In this document: piece after piece, positions 1-6,305 of the stretch
Numbering within the stretch: position 1 is the first letter of the stretch
Layout: each line of letters starts with the position of its first letter
Assembly: GCA_039594205.1 (NCBI GenBank)
Contig: JBCNNW010000102.1
Span: forward strand, 1-14,026
From: Pseudescherichia sp039594205
Lineage (GTDB): Bacteria; Pseudomonadota; Gammaproteobacteria; Enterobacterales; Enterobacteriaceae
DNA: 14,026 nucleotides
Reading direction: 5' to 3'
The notes under the pieces: generated by a model
What the model was told of the DNA's origin: nothing
What the model saw: only the letters and a program-made list of their open reading frames with translations
Database searches by the model: none
Position numbers and translations under genes: made by a program

Positions 1-961
1 AGAAGTTTACTCCGATTACTGCAGCCAAAATATGCTTGTCATGGAACGCATCTATGGTATTCCAGTGAACGACGTTGCCGCACTGGAGAAAAACAATACC
101 GACCTGAAGCTGCTGGCCGAGCGTGGCGTGCAGGTCTTCTTTACCCAGGTGTTCCGTGACAGCTTTTTCCACGGGGATATGCACCCGGGCAATATCTTTG
201 TCAGCTATGAGCATCCGGAAGATCCGCAGTATATCGGTATCGACTGTGGCATCGTCGGCTCGTTAAACAAAGAGGATAAGCGCTACCTGGCAGAGAACTT
301 CATTGCGTTCTTCAACCGTGACTACCGTCGGGTTGCCGAGCTGCACGTTGATTCTGGCTGGGTACCGCCGGATACCAACGTTGAAGAGTTTGAATTTGCG
401 ATCCGCACCGTGTGCGAGCCGATTTTTGAGAAGCCGCTGGCGGAGATCTCTTTTGGCCACGTGCTGCTGAACCTGTTCAACACGGCGCGGCGGTTCAATA
501 TGGAAGTGCAGCCGCAGCTGGTGCTGCTGCAAAAAACGCTGCTTTATATCGAGGGCGTAGGACGTCAGCTCTATCCGCAGCTCGATTTGTGGAAAACGGC
601 GAAACCTTTCCTCGAAACGTGGATCAAAGATCAGGTAGGCTTCCCGGCGCTGGTCCGTTCTCTGAAAGAGAAGGGACCGATGTGGATTGAGAAAATGCCT
701 GAGCTGCCCGAGCTGATCTACCACAACCTGCGCCAGCATAAGCAGCTGCAGCACAACGTGGATCTGATAGCCCGGGAGATGCGTGTTAACAATGTGCGTC
801 AGGGGCAGTCTCGTTATCTGTTCGGTATTGGGGCAACGTTGATTCTGAGTGGGACGCTCTTTTTGATTAATCGTCCGGAGTGGCAAACGGCGTCCGCATG
901 GCTGATTGCCGGTGGGCTGGTCGCCTGGCTCATTGGCTGGCGAAAAACCCGCGTGCTGTAG
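1..961 (+). CDS. ubiB: UbiB, ubiquinone biosynthesis atypical kinase/ATPase (C-terminal part; 5' end outside window)
   Basis: Partial gene: the reading frame is already open at the left edge and about 319 codons are present, against roughly 546 in E. coli, so the N-terminal two fifths are missing. UbiB belongs to the ABC1/ADCK (protein-kinase-like) family. It is a membrane-associated ATPase needed for the aerobic steps of ubiquinone synthesis. The visible part holds the catalytic-loop motif HGDMHPGN (nt 170-193) and the metal-binding IDCG motif (nt 239-250), which replaces the DFG of ordinary kinases. Near the C-terminus are two hydrophobic segments of about 17 residues (nt 818-868 and 890-940), split by a short polar turn. 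These form the membrane anchor typical of bacterial UbiB. The gene ends with TAG, 70 nt before tatA. In E. coli it lies downstream of ubiE and ubiJ. Identification is firm; the exact biochemical role of the family is still debated. Confidence 0.97.
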   Translation, partial: EVYSDYCSQNMLVMERIYGIPVNDVAALEKNNTDLKLLAERGVQVFFTQVFRDSFFHGDMHPGNIFVSYEHPEDPQYIGIDCGIVGSLNKEDKRYLAENFIAFFNRDYRRVAELHVDSGWVPPDTNVEEFEFAIRTVCEPIFEKPLAEISFGHVLLNLFNTARRFNMEVQPQLVLLQKTLLYIEGVGRQLYPQLDLWKTAKPFLETWIKDQVGFPALVRSLKEKGPMWIEKMPELPELIYHNLRQHKQLQHNVDLIAREMRVNNVRQGQSRYLFGIGATLILSGTLFLINRPEWQTASAWLIAGGLVAWLIGWRKTRVL

Positions 962-963
962 CC

Positions 964-1000
964 GCATGCCTTATGGGCCGGGTAGGCTGTACCGGCCCGC
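964..1000. repeat. REP-like palindrome between ubiB and tatA
   Basis: A GC-rich inverted repeat lies directly after the ubiB stop. GGGCCGG (975-981) pairs with CCGGCCC (992-998), and the stem can be extended by a TA pair if one G is bulged. It is preceded by GCCTTAT, which resembles the arm of enterobacterial REP elements. There is no run of T after it, so a classical intrinsic terminator is not supported. Likely roles, by inference, are protection of the 3' end of the ubiB message or partial attenuation before tatA. It could also be a chance hairpin, since only one copy is visible in this window. Confidence 0.5.
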
Positions 1001-1031
1001 TAATTTCAGCATCTATCCTTGAGGATCGTGT

Positions 1032-1286
1032 ATGGGTGGTATCAGTATTTGGCAGTTGCTCATTATTGCCGTCATCGTTGTGCTGCTGTTTGGAACCAAG
1101 AAGTTAGGCTCTATCGGTTCCGATCTCGGCGCGTCGATCAAAGGCTTTAAAAAAGCCATGGGCGATGACGATAAGCACGAGAAAAAATCGGCGGAGGACG
1201 CTGATTTCTCGACAAAAACCCTTGCTGAGAAGCAAGACGATGTGAAAACAGACGAAGAAAAACGTCGCGATAAAGAGCAGGTGTAA
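1032..1286 (+). CDS. tatA: TatA, pore-forming subunit of the twin-arginine translocase
   Basis: A small inner-membrane protein of 84 residues (about 89 in E. coli). It oligomerises to let folded proteins with twin-arginine signal peptides cross the membrane. The sequence shows a short N-terminal membrane helix (about residues 5-20) with the polar Gln8 characteristic of TatA. A Phe-Gly hinge (F20-G21) follows, then an amphipathic helix containing the conserved Phe39 (GFKKAM region). The rest is a highly charged, probably disordered tail rich in Lys, Asp and Glu. The ATG start is supported by GAGGA at 1021-1025, seven bases upstream. The gene is first of a tight tatABC cluster, with tatB starting 3 nt after its stop. 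The C-terminal tail is a little shorter than the E. coli version, which is normal variation. The paralogue TatE is excluded by the adjacent tatB and tatC. Confidence 0.97.
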   Translation: MGGISIWQLLIIAVIVVLLFGTKKLGSIGSDLGASIKGFKKAMGDDDKHEKKSAEDADFSTKTLAEKQDDVKTDEEKRRDKEQV

Positions 1287-1289
1287 TTC

Positions 1290-1802
1290 GTGTTCGATAT
1301 TGGTTTTGGCGAACTGGTACTGGTATTCGTCATCGGCCTCATTGTACTGGGGCCGCAGCGTTTACCGGTAGCGGTTAAAACGGTGGCCGGGTGGGTGCGC
1401 GCGCTGCGCTCGCTGGCAAGCACCGTACAGAATGAGCTGGCGCAGGAGCTGAAGATCCAGGAGCTTCAGGACAGCCTGAAGAAGGTTGAAAAAGCGAGCA
1501 TGGATCACCTGACGCCGGAGCTAAAAGAGTCTATGGATGAGCTGCGCCATGCGGCAGAGTCAATGAAGCGCACTTACAACGCCAACGATCCCGAACGTGC
1601 AAGCGATGTAGCGCACACCATCCATAACCCGATTGTGAAAGGCAATGAGGAGCAGCACCAGGGCGTGACGCCTGCCGTTGCGGAGCATCAGGCCAGCGCC
1701 CCGGCGCAGGCACCGACGCCGGAGACGCCCGTCGACAGCAAGCCTGCTCAGCCTGCTGCCTCTGCCGCACATTCACCTTCATCGACAAGTGATAAACCGT
1801 AA
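1290..1802 (+). CDS. tatB: TatB, substrate-receptor subunit of the twin-arginine translocase (GTG start)
   Basis: A membrane protein of 170 residues that forms the signal-peptide receptor complex with TatC. The N-terminal membrane helix (about residues 4-20) carries the conserved Glu8. It is followed by the invariant Gly21-Pro22 hinge (VLGPQRLP) and a long amphipathic and helical region to about residue 100. The C-terminal 50 residues are low-complexity, rich in Pro and Ala, and presumably disordered. The start is GTG. No ATG or other start fits, because the frame begins just after the tatA stop and the family N-terminus FDIGF follows the GTG directly. The upstream Shine-Dalgarno match is weak (AGGTG at 1278-1282, inside the end of tatA). 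Together with the GTG start, this could keep TatB well below TatA, as the known stoichiometry requires; that link is inference. Confidence 0.97.
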   Translation: MFDIGFGELVLVFVIGLIVLGPQRLPVAVKTVAGWVRALRSLASTVQNELAQELKIQELQDSLKKVEKASMDHLTPELKESMDELRHAAESMKRTYNANDPERASDVAHTIHNPIVKGNEEQHQGVTPAVAEHQASAPAQAPTPETPVDSKPAQPAASAAHSPSSTSDKP

Positions 1803-1804
1803 AC

Positions 1805-2569
1805 ATGGCTGTAGAAGATACCCAACCGCTGATTACGCACCTGATTGAGCTGCGAAAACGCCTGCTTAACTGCATCATTGCGGTGCTCGCCATTTTCGTG
1901 GTGCTGGTCTATTTCGCTAACGATATCTATCAGCTGGTCTCGGCACCACTGATTAAACAGATGCCCCAGGGCGCAACGATGATTGCCACCGACGTGGCGT
2001 CGCCCTTCTTCACGCCAGTAAAGCTGACCTTCATGGTGTCGCTGATCCTCTCTGCGCCCGTTATTCTTTACCAGGTGTGGGCCTTCGTTGCCCCTGCGCT
2101 CTATAAGCACGAGCGGCGTCTGGTTGTGCCGCTGCTGGTCTCCAGCTCACTGCTGTTCTATATCGGCATGGCCTTCGCCTACTTTGTGGTGTTCCCGCTG
2201 GCGTTTGGCTTTTTAACCCATACCGCGCCGGAAGGGGTGCAGGTCTCCACGGATATCGCCAGCTATCTCGACTTTGTCATGGCGCTGTTTATGGCCTTTG
2301 GCGTGTCGTTTGAGGTGCCGGTAGCTATTGTCCTGCTCTGCTGGATGGGCGTCACAACGCCGGACGATCTGCGTCGTAAGCGGCCTTACGTACTGGTAGG
2401 TGCGTTCGTTGTCGGTATGCTGCTGACGCCGCCGGATGTTTTCTCCCAGACGCTGCTGGCGATCCCGATGTACTGTCTGTTTGAAGTCGGGGTCTTCTTC
2501 GCCCGTTTCTATACCGGTAAACGCCGCTTCCGTCAGGGCGAAGACGACGAAAGCGAAGACGATGTTTGA
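1805..2569 (+). CDS. tatC: TatC, core receptor subunit of the twin-arginine translocase
   Basis: A polytopic inner-membrane protein of 254 residues (258 in E. coli). It recognises the twin-arginine motif of Tat signal peptides and organises TatA and TatB. Six hydrophobic segments can be placed at about residues 22-37, 73-96, 112-136, 156-178, 195-209 and 215-232, as the family requires. Key conserved residues are present: Glu15 in the N-terminal cytoplasmic stretch, Pro48, Phe94 and Glu103 of the first cytoplasmic loop (the signal-peptide site), Glu170 in the fourth membrane segment, and Asp211. The ATG lies 2 nt after the tatB stop, which suggests translational coupling. The C-terminal tail is acidic (runs of Asp and Glu). 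Its last 8 nt overlap the start of tatD. No damage is visible and the protein should be functional. Confidence 0.98.
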   Translation: MAVEDTQPLITHLIELRKRLLNCIIAVLAIFVVLVYFANDIYQLVSAPLIKQMPQGATMIATDVASPFFTPVKLTFMVSLILSAPVILYQVWAFVAPALYKHERRLVVPLLVSSSLLFYIGMAFAYFVVFPLAFGFLTHTAPEGVQVSTDIASYLDFVMALFMAFGVSFEVPVAIVLLCWMGVTTPDDLRRKRPYVLVGAFVVGMLLTPPDVFSQTLLAIPMYCLFEVGVFFARFYTGKRRFRQGEDDESEDDV

Positions 2570-3344
2570 TATTGGTGTAAACCTTACCAGCTCGCAGTTT
2601 GCTGGCGATCGCGAACAGGTTGTCGCCCGAGCTGCCGCCGCAGGCGTTAACGGCATGCTGCTTACCGGGACCAACCTGCATGAGAGCCAGCAGGCGCAGG
2701 CGCTGGCGGCACAGTTCGCGGACTGCTGGTCCACGGCGGGCGTCCACCCGCATGACAGCAGCCAGTGGCAGCCGGAGACCGCAGACGTCATTCGTCAGCT
2801 GGCCAGCCTGCCCCAGGTCGTCGCTATTGGCGAGTGCGGGCTGGATTTTAACCGTAACTTCTCCACGCCGCAGGCGCAGGAAGCGGCGTTCAGCGCCCAG
2901 CTGGCACTCGCCGCTGAGCTATCTCTGCCGGTGTTTTTGCACTGTCGCGACGCCCACGAACGTTTCTTAGCTCTGCTCGACCCGTGGCTGGATAAACTCC
3001 CCGGCGCGGTGCTGCACTGCTTTACCGGCTCAGAGCAGGAAGCGCGCGACTGTCTGGCGCGCGGGCTCTATCTGGGGATCACCGGCTGGGTTTGTGATGA
3101 GCGTCGTGGACAGGAACTTAGCGAAATCGTCCCGCTTATCCCGGCTGACCGTCTGCTGATTGAAACCGATGCGCCTTATCTGCTGCCCCGCGATCTCAAG
3201 CCGAAGCCTGCATCACGGCGCAATGAACCTGCTTTGCTGGGGCATATTCTGCAACGCGTGGCGCAGCTACGCGGCGAGGAGGCAGACCGGCTTTCGGAGA
3301 TAACAGATAACAACGTCAGGCAGCTGTTCGGTATCGCGTTTTAA
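2562..3344 (+). CDS. tatD: TatD, metal-dependent DNase of the TatD family
   Basis: A cytoplasmic TIM-barrel metallohydrolase of 260 residues, the same length as E. coli TatD. E. coli TatD is a 3'-5' exonuclease on single-stranded DNA linked to repair of oxidative damage. It is not needed for Tat export despite its name. Candidate metal ligands are Glu91 (GECGLD), His127 (LHCRDAH), His152 (LHCFTG) and Asp203 (ETDAPYL). The N-terminus reads FDIGVNL, so the His-x-His pair seen at this place in many TatD relatives is absent. From memory, E. coli TatD is the same. The start at 2562 is chosen because it matches the family N-terminus (MFDIGVNL). The same frame stays open upstream to an ATG at 2436, but that extension lies inside tatC and is unlike the family. 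The gene overlaps tatC by 8 nt, and its stop overlaps the convergent rfaH stop. Confidence 0.96.
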   Translation: MFDIGVNLTSSQFAGDREQVVARAAAAGVNGMLLTGTNLHESQQAQALAAQFADCWSTAGVHPHDSSQWQPETADVIRQLASLPQVVAIGECGLDFNRNFSTPQAQEAAFSAQLALAAELSLPVFLHCRDAHERFLALLDPWLDKLPGAVLHCFTGSEQEARDCLARGLYLGITGWVCDERRGQELSEIVPLIPADRLLIETDAPYLLPRDLKPKPASRRNEPALLGHILQRVAQLRGEEADRLSEITDNNVRQLFGIAF

Positions 3345-3829
3345 GCTTTACGGAAGTCGGTGTTTCTTACGCTCTGCACTACCTGCTGATTAAGCAGATT
3401 TAGCAGCAGCATCGAGCGCGCTTCGCCGTCAGGCTCGGTAAAAATAGCCTTTAGCCCTTCAAATGCCCCTTCAGTGATCACCACGCTGTCACCCGGATAA
3501 GGTGTCTCGGGGTCGGTCACCCCTTCAGGTTGATAGTGCACCAGCTGAGCGATCACCGGCGCAGGCACCGTCGCCGGAGTGGAACCAAAGCGGACAAAAT
3601 GGCTGACGCCGCGAGTTGCGTTAATAGTGGTCGTGTGGATCACTTCTGGATCGAATTCGACAAACAGATAGTTGGGGAACAGCGGTTCGCTCACCGCAGT
3701 GCGCTTGCCACGCACGATTTTTTCAAGCGTGATCATCGGCGTCAGGCAGTTTACCGCCTGGCGTTCAAGGTGTTGCTGGGCGCGTTCGAGCTGCCCCCGC
3801 TTGCAGTACAGTAGATACCAGGCTTGCAT
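3341..3829 (-). CDS. rfaH: RfaH, operon-specific transcription antiterminator (NusG paralogue)
   Basis: A protein of 162 residues, identical in length to E. coli RfaH. It is recruited to RNA polymerase paused at ops elements. It then suppresses Rho-dependent termination and aids translation of long operons for lipopolysaccharide core, O antigen, capsule, haemolysin and conjugation. Residues 1-100 form the NusG-like N-terminal domain, with the His65-Thr-Thr stretch that contacts the polymerase. A short linker leads to a C-terminal KOW-type domain (about 110-162), which switches from helical hairpin to beta barrel on activation. The residues of the autoinhibitory interdomain salt bridge, Glu48 and Arg138, are both present, as is Phe130 in the interface. 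The ATG has GAG five bases upstream (minus strand). A perfect TATAAT lies about 65 bases upstream on this strand. The gene is convergent with tatD and shares stop-codon bases with it. Confidence 0.97.
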   Translation of the reverse strand: MQAWYLLYCKRGQLERAQQHLERQAVNCLTPMITLEKIVRGKRTAVSEPLFPNYLFVEFDPEVIHTTTINATRGVSHFVRFGSTPATVPAPVIAQLVHYQPEGVTDPETPYPGDSVVITEGAFEGLKAIFTEPDGEARSMLLLNLLNQQVVQSVRNTDFRKA

Positions 3830-3892
3830 AATTACTCTGTTTTAGCTAATCGTGTGCAAGCATATCAAAACCCGATAATGATGGCTAAGGTG

Positions 3893-3898
3893 ATTATA
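3893..3898 (-). promoter_or_regulatory. Putative rfaH promoter -10 element
   Basis: On the minus strand this hexamer reads TATAAT, a perfect sigma-70 -10 box. It implies transcription starting near 3886 and a leader of about 57 nt before the rfaH ATG. No good -35 hexamer is seen at 16-18 nt spacing (the 17-nt position reads CGCCAA), so strength and exact use are uncertain. It lies within the 170-nt intergenic region shared with ubiD. Confidence 0.45.
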
Positions 3899-3973
3899 GC
3901 GGTCATCGCCACATGTTGGCGTAACGATTTACCCTAATTTAACAAAATTACAGCATCACGCTGATGTTCACCG

Positions 3974-3979
3974 TATAAT
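3974..3979 (+). promoter_or_regulatory. Putative ubiD promoter -10 element
   Basis: A perfect TATAAT lies 20 nt before the ubiD ATG at 4000. The expected start of transcription is near 3986, giving a very short leader of about 14 nt. The -35 region is poor: the 17-nt-spaced hexamer reads CAGCAT, and TTACAG sits three bases too far upstream. The upstream DNA (3921-3950) is AT-rich. This may be a weak constitutive promoter, or one helped by an activator. Confidence 0.45.
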
Positions 3980-3999
3980 GGAAGGCTGACTCCGAGGCC

Positions 4000-5496
4000 A
4001 TGATTAACTGCATGAAATACCACGACCTACGTGATTTTATGGCGCTGCTGGAACAGCAGGGCGAACTCAAACGTATTACGCTGCCTGTTGATCCTCATCT
4101 GGAAATAACAGAGATTGCCGACCGCACGCTGCGCGCCGGTGGGCCCGCCCTGTTATTTGAAAACCCGACGGGCTACTCCATGCCGGTACTCTGTAATCTT
4201 TTTGGTACGCCGAAGCGTGTGGCGCTGGGTATGGGGCAAGAGGATGTCTCAGCCCTGCGTGAGGTGGGTAAACTGCTGGCTTTCCTGAAGGAGCCGGAAC
4301 CGCCAAAAGGCTTCCGCGATCTCTTTGATAAGCTGCCGCAGTTTAAACAGGTGCTCAACATGCCGTCCAAACGGCTGCGCAGCGCGCCCTGCCAGCAAAA
4401 GGTGGTGCAGGGCGAGGCGGTGGATCTCACCACCATCCCCATCATGCAGTGCTGGCCGGAAGATGCCGCCCCGCTGATCACCTGGGGCCTTACCGTTACC
4501 CGTGGTCCGCATAAAGAGCGGCAAAACCTCGGCATCTATCGTCAGCAGCTCATCGGCAAAAACAAACTGATCATGCGCTGGCTGTCGCATCGCGGCGGCG
4601 CGCTGGATTATCAGGAGTGGTGCGCAGCGCATCCCGGCGAACGTTTTCCGGTTGCCGTGGCGCTGGGGGCCGATCCCGCCACGATTTTAGGCGCGGTGAC
4701 GCCGGTACCGGATACGCTTTCCGAATATGCCTTTGCAGGTCTGCTGCGCGGCACCAAAACCGAGGTGGTTAAGTGCATCTCAAACGATCTGGAGGTGCCT
4801 GCCAGCGCGGAGATTGTGCTTGAAGGCTACATTGAACCGGGTGAGATGGCCCCGGAAGGTCCCTATGGCGACCATACGGGCTACTATAATGAGATTGATA
4901 GCTTCCCGGTCTTTACGGTCACGCATATTACCCAGCGTGAGGATGCGATCTATCACTCAACCTACACCGGTCGCCCCCCGGATGAGCCGGCCGTGCTCGG
5001 CGTGGCGCTGAACGAAGTCTTTGTGCCGATCCTGCAAAAGCAGTTTCCGGAGATTGTCGATTTCTATCTTCCCCCGGAAGGGTGTTCGTACCGCCTGGCT
5101 GTCGTGACCATTAAAAAACAGTATGCCGGCCATGCCAAACGCGTGATGATGGGCGTGTGGTCCTTCCTGCGGCAGTTTATGTACACCAAATTTGTTATTG
5201 TCTGTGATGATGACGTGAACGCGCGCGACTGGAACGACGTTATCTGGGCGATCACTACCCGTATGGATCCGGCAAGGGATACGGTGCTGGTAGAAAACAC
5301 GCCGATAGACTATCTGGATTTTGCCTCGCCGGTTTCCGGTCTTGGCTCAAAAATGGGGCTGGATGCTACCAACAAATGGCCCGGTGAAACTCAGCGTGAA
5401 TGGGGGCGTCCGATTAAAAAGGATCCTGCTGTTACCGCGCGAATCGACGCTATCTGGGATGAGCTGGCCATAATGAGTGACGGTAAAGGCAGCTAA
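4000..5496 (+). CDS. ubiD: UbiD, 4-hydroxy-3-polyprenylbenzoate decarboxylase
   Basis: A cytoplasmic decarboxylase of 498 residues (497 in E. coli) that removes the carboxyl group from octaprenyl-4-hydroxybenzoate in ubiquinone synthesis. It uses prenylated FMN supplied by UbiX. The sequence follows the E. coli enzyme almost throughout. Cofactor and metal-binding stretches are QNLGIYRQQ (about residues 175-183) and ALGADPATIL (221-230). The acidic active-site segment EGPYGDHTGYY lies at 286-296. The start is ambiguous. ATG 4000 gives a length near the E. coli protein but has GAGG only 2 nt away. ATG 4012 would remove four residues and has the same GAGG 14 nt away. I prefer 4000 because E. coli also has a short extension (Met-Asp-Ala) before the MKY start. 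A TATAAT box precedes the gene. fre follows 55 nt after its stop. Confidence 0.97.
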   Translation: MINCMKYHDLRDFMALLEQQGELKRITLPVDPHLEITEIADRTLRAGGPALLFENPTGYSMPVLCNLFGTPKRVALGMGQEDVSALREVGKLLAFLKEPEPPKGFRDLFDKLPQFKQVLNMPSKRLRSAPCQQKVVQGEAVDLTTIPIMQCWPEDAAPLITWGLTVTRGPHKERQNLGIYRQQLIGKNKLIMRWLSHRGGALDYQEWCAAHPGERFPVAVALGADPATILGAVTPVPDTLSEYAFAGLLRGTKTEVVKCISNDLEVPASAEIVLEGYIEPGEMAPEGPYGDHTGYYNEIDSFPVFTVTHITQREDAIYHSTYTGRPPDEPAVLGVALNEVFVPILQKQFPEIVDFYLPPEGCSYRLAVVTIKKQYAGHAKRVMMGVWSFLRQFMYTKFVIVCDDDVNARDWNDVIWAITTRMDPARDTVLVENTPIDYLDFASPVSGLGSKMGLDATNKWPGETQREWGRPIKKDPAVTARIDAIWDELAIMSDGKGS

Positions 5497-5551
5497 TGCG
5501 CCGCCGTTTTGCCTTTTGATTCGTAATAAAACGACCCGACAGAGGGAGCGC

Positions 5552-6253
5552 ATGACAACCTTAAGCTGTAAAGTGACCTCGGTAGAAGCTATCACCGATA
5601 CCGTATACCGTGTTCGTCTTGTACCGGACGCGGCGTTTTCTTTTCGCGCCGGGCAATATTTGATGGTGGTGATGGACGAGCGCGATAAGCGCCCGTTCTC
5701 CATGGCCTCCACGCCGGATGAGCAGGCGTTCATCGAGCTGCACATCGGTGCTTCTGAGCTGAACCTCTATGCGATGGCGGTAATGGATCGGATCCTGAAA
5801 GAGCGTGAAATCGTCATTGATATTCCGCACGGCGATGCCTGGCTGCGCGATGACGAAGAGCGTCCGCTGATCCTGATTGCGGGTGGGACGGGCTTCTCCT
5901 ACGTGCGCTCTATTCTGCTGACCGCGCTGGCGCGTAATCCGGCACGGGATATCACCATCTACTGGGGCGGGCGTGAAGAGAAGCATCTGTACGATCTCTC
6001 TGAACTGCAAGCCTTAGCGGTTAACCACCCTAATCTGAAGGTGGTGCCGGTGGTCGAGCAGCCGGAAGAGGCGTGGCAGGGCCGCAGCGGCACAGTATTA
6101 ACCGCGGTGCTGCAGGATTTCGGCACGCTGGCCGAGCATGATATCTATATTGCCGGACGTTTCGAGATGGCAAAAATCGCCCGGGATCTCTTCTGCAATG
6201 AACGCAGTGCGCGGGAAGATCGCCTCTTCGGCGACGCTTTCGCCTTTATCTAA
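5552..6253 (+). CDS. fre: Fre, NAD(P)H-flavin reductase
   Basis: A soluble reductase of 233 residues, the E. coli length. It uses NAD(P)H to reduce free riboflavin, FMN or FAD. The reduced flavin released feeds processes such as ferric iron reduction and ribonucleotide reductase reactivation. It belongs to the ferredoxin-NADP reductase superfamily. The flavin-binding motif RPFS is at residues 47-50. The nucleotide-binding glycine motif AGGTGFSY is at 110-117. Further NAD(P)H-domain segments are YWGGREEKHLYD (about 137-148) and IYIAGRFEMA near 198-207. The start at 5552 is chosen over an in-frame ATG at 5477 inside ubiD. AGGGAG at 5543-5548 is well placed for it, and the family N-terminus (MTTLSCKV) begins here. 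The gene lies 55 nt after ubiD on the same strand. No convincing promoter is seen between them, so co-transcription is possible. Confidence 0.97.
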   Translation: MTTLSCKVTSVEAITDTVYRVRLVPDAAFSFRAGQYLMVVMDERDKRPFSMASTPDEQAFIELHIGASELNLYAMAVMDRILKEREIVIDIPHGDAWLRDDEERPLILIAGGTGFSYVRSILLTALARNPARDITIYWGGREEKHLYDLSELQALAVNHPNLKVVPVVEQPEEAWQGRSGTVLTAVLQDFGTLAEHDIYIAGRFEMAKIARDLFCNERSAREDRLFGDAFAFI

Positions 6254-6267
6254 GCCCTGGCGTTACT

Positions 6268-6294
6268 GGCCCGACGGTCTCTTTCCGCCGGGCC
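6268..6294. terminator. Hairpin between convergent fre and fadA, probable bidirectional 3' end
   Basis: GGCCCGACGG (6268-6277) pairs with CCGCCGGGCC (6285-6294) around the 7-nt loop TCTCTTT, with one A-C mismatch at 6274/6288. It fills most of the 52-nt gap between the fre stop and the fadA stop, so it could end or stabilise both convergent messages. Neither strand has a clear U tract after the stem. It may therefore act as an RNA-stabilising or REP-like hairpin rather than a strict intrinsic terminator. Confidence 0.5.
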
Positions 6295-6305
6295 TGCGTA
6301 TCACC

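Noticed and set aside
263..967. 234-codon minus-strand open frame opposite ubiB
   Set aside because: Antisense to the conserved ubiB C-terminal region, with no plausible ribosome site or recognisable domain.
2316..2329. GCCGGTAGCT in tatC, resembling the RfaH ops element
   Set aside because: It is inside coding sequence, differs from the ops consensus at several positions, and tatC is not a long RfaH-type operon leader.
2436..2561. In-frame extension of tatD upstream into tatC
   Set aside because: The extra 42 residues overlap tatC and do not resemble any TatD N-terminus, and the family start MFDIGVNL is at 2562.
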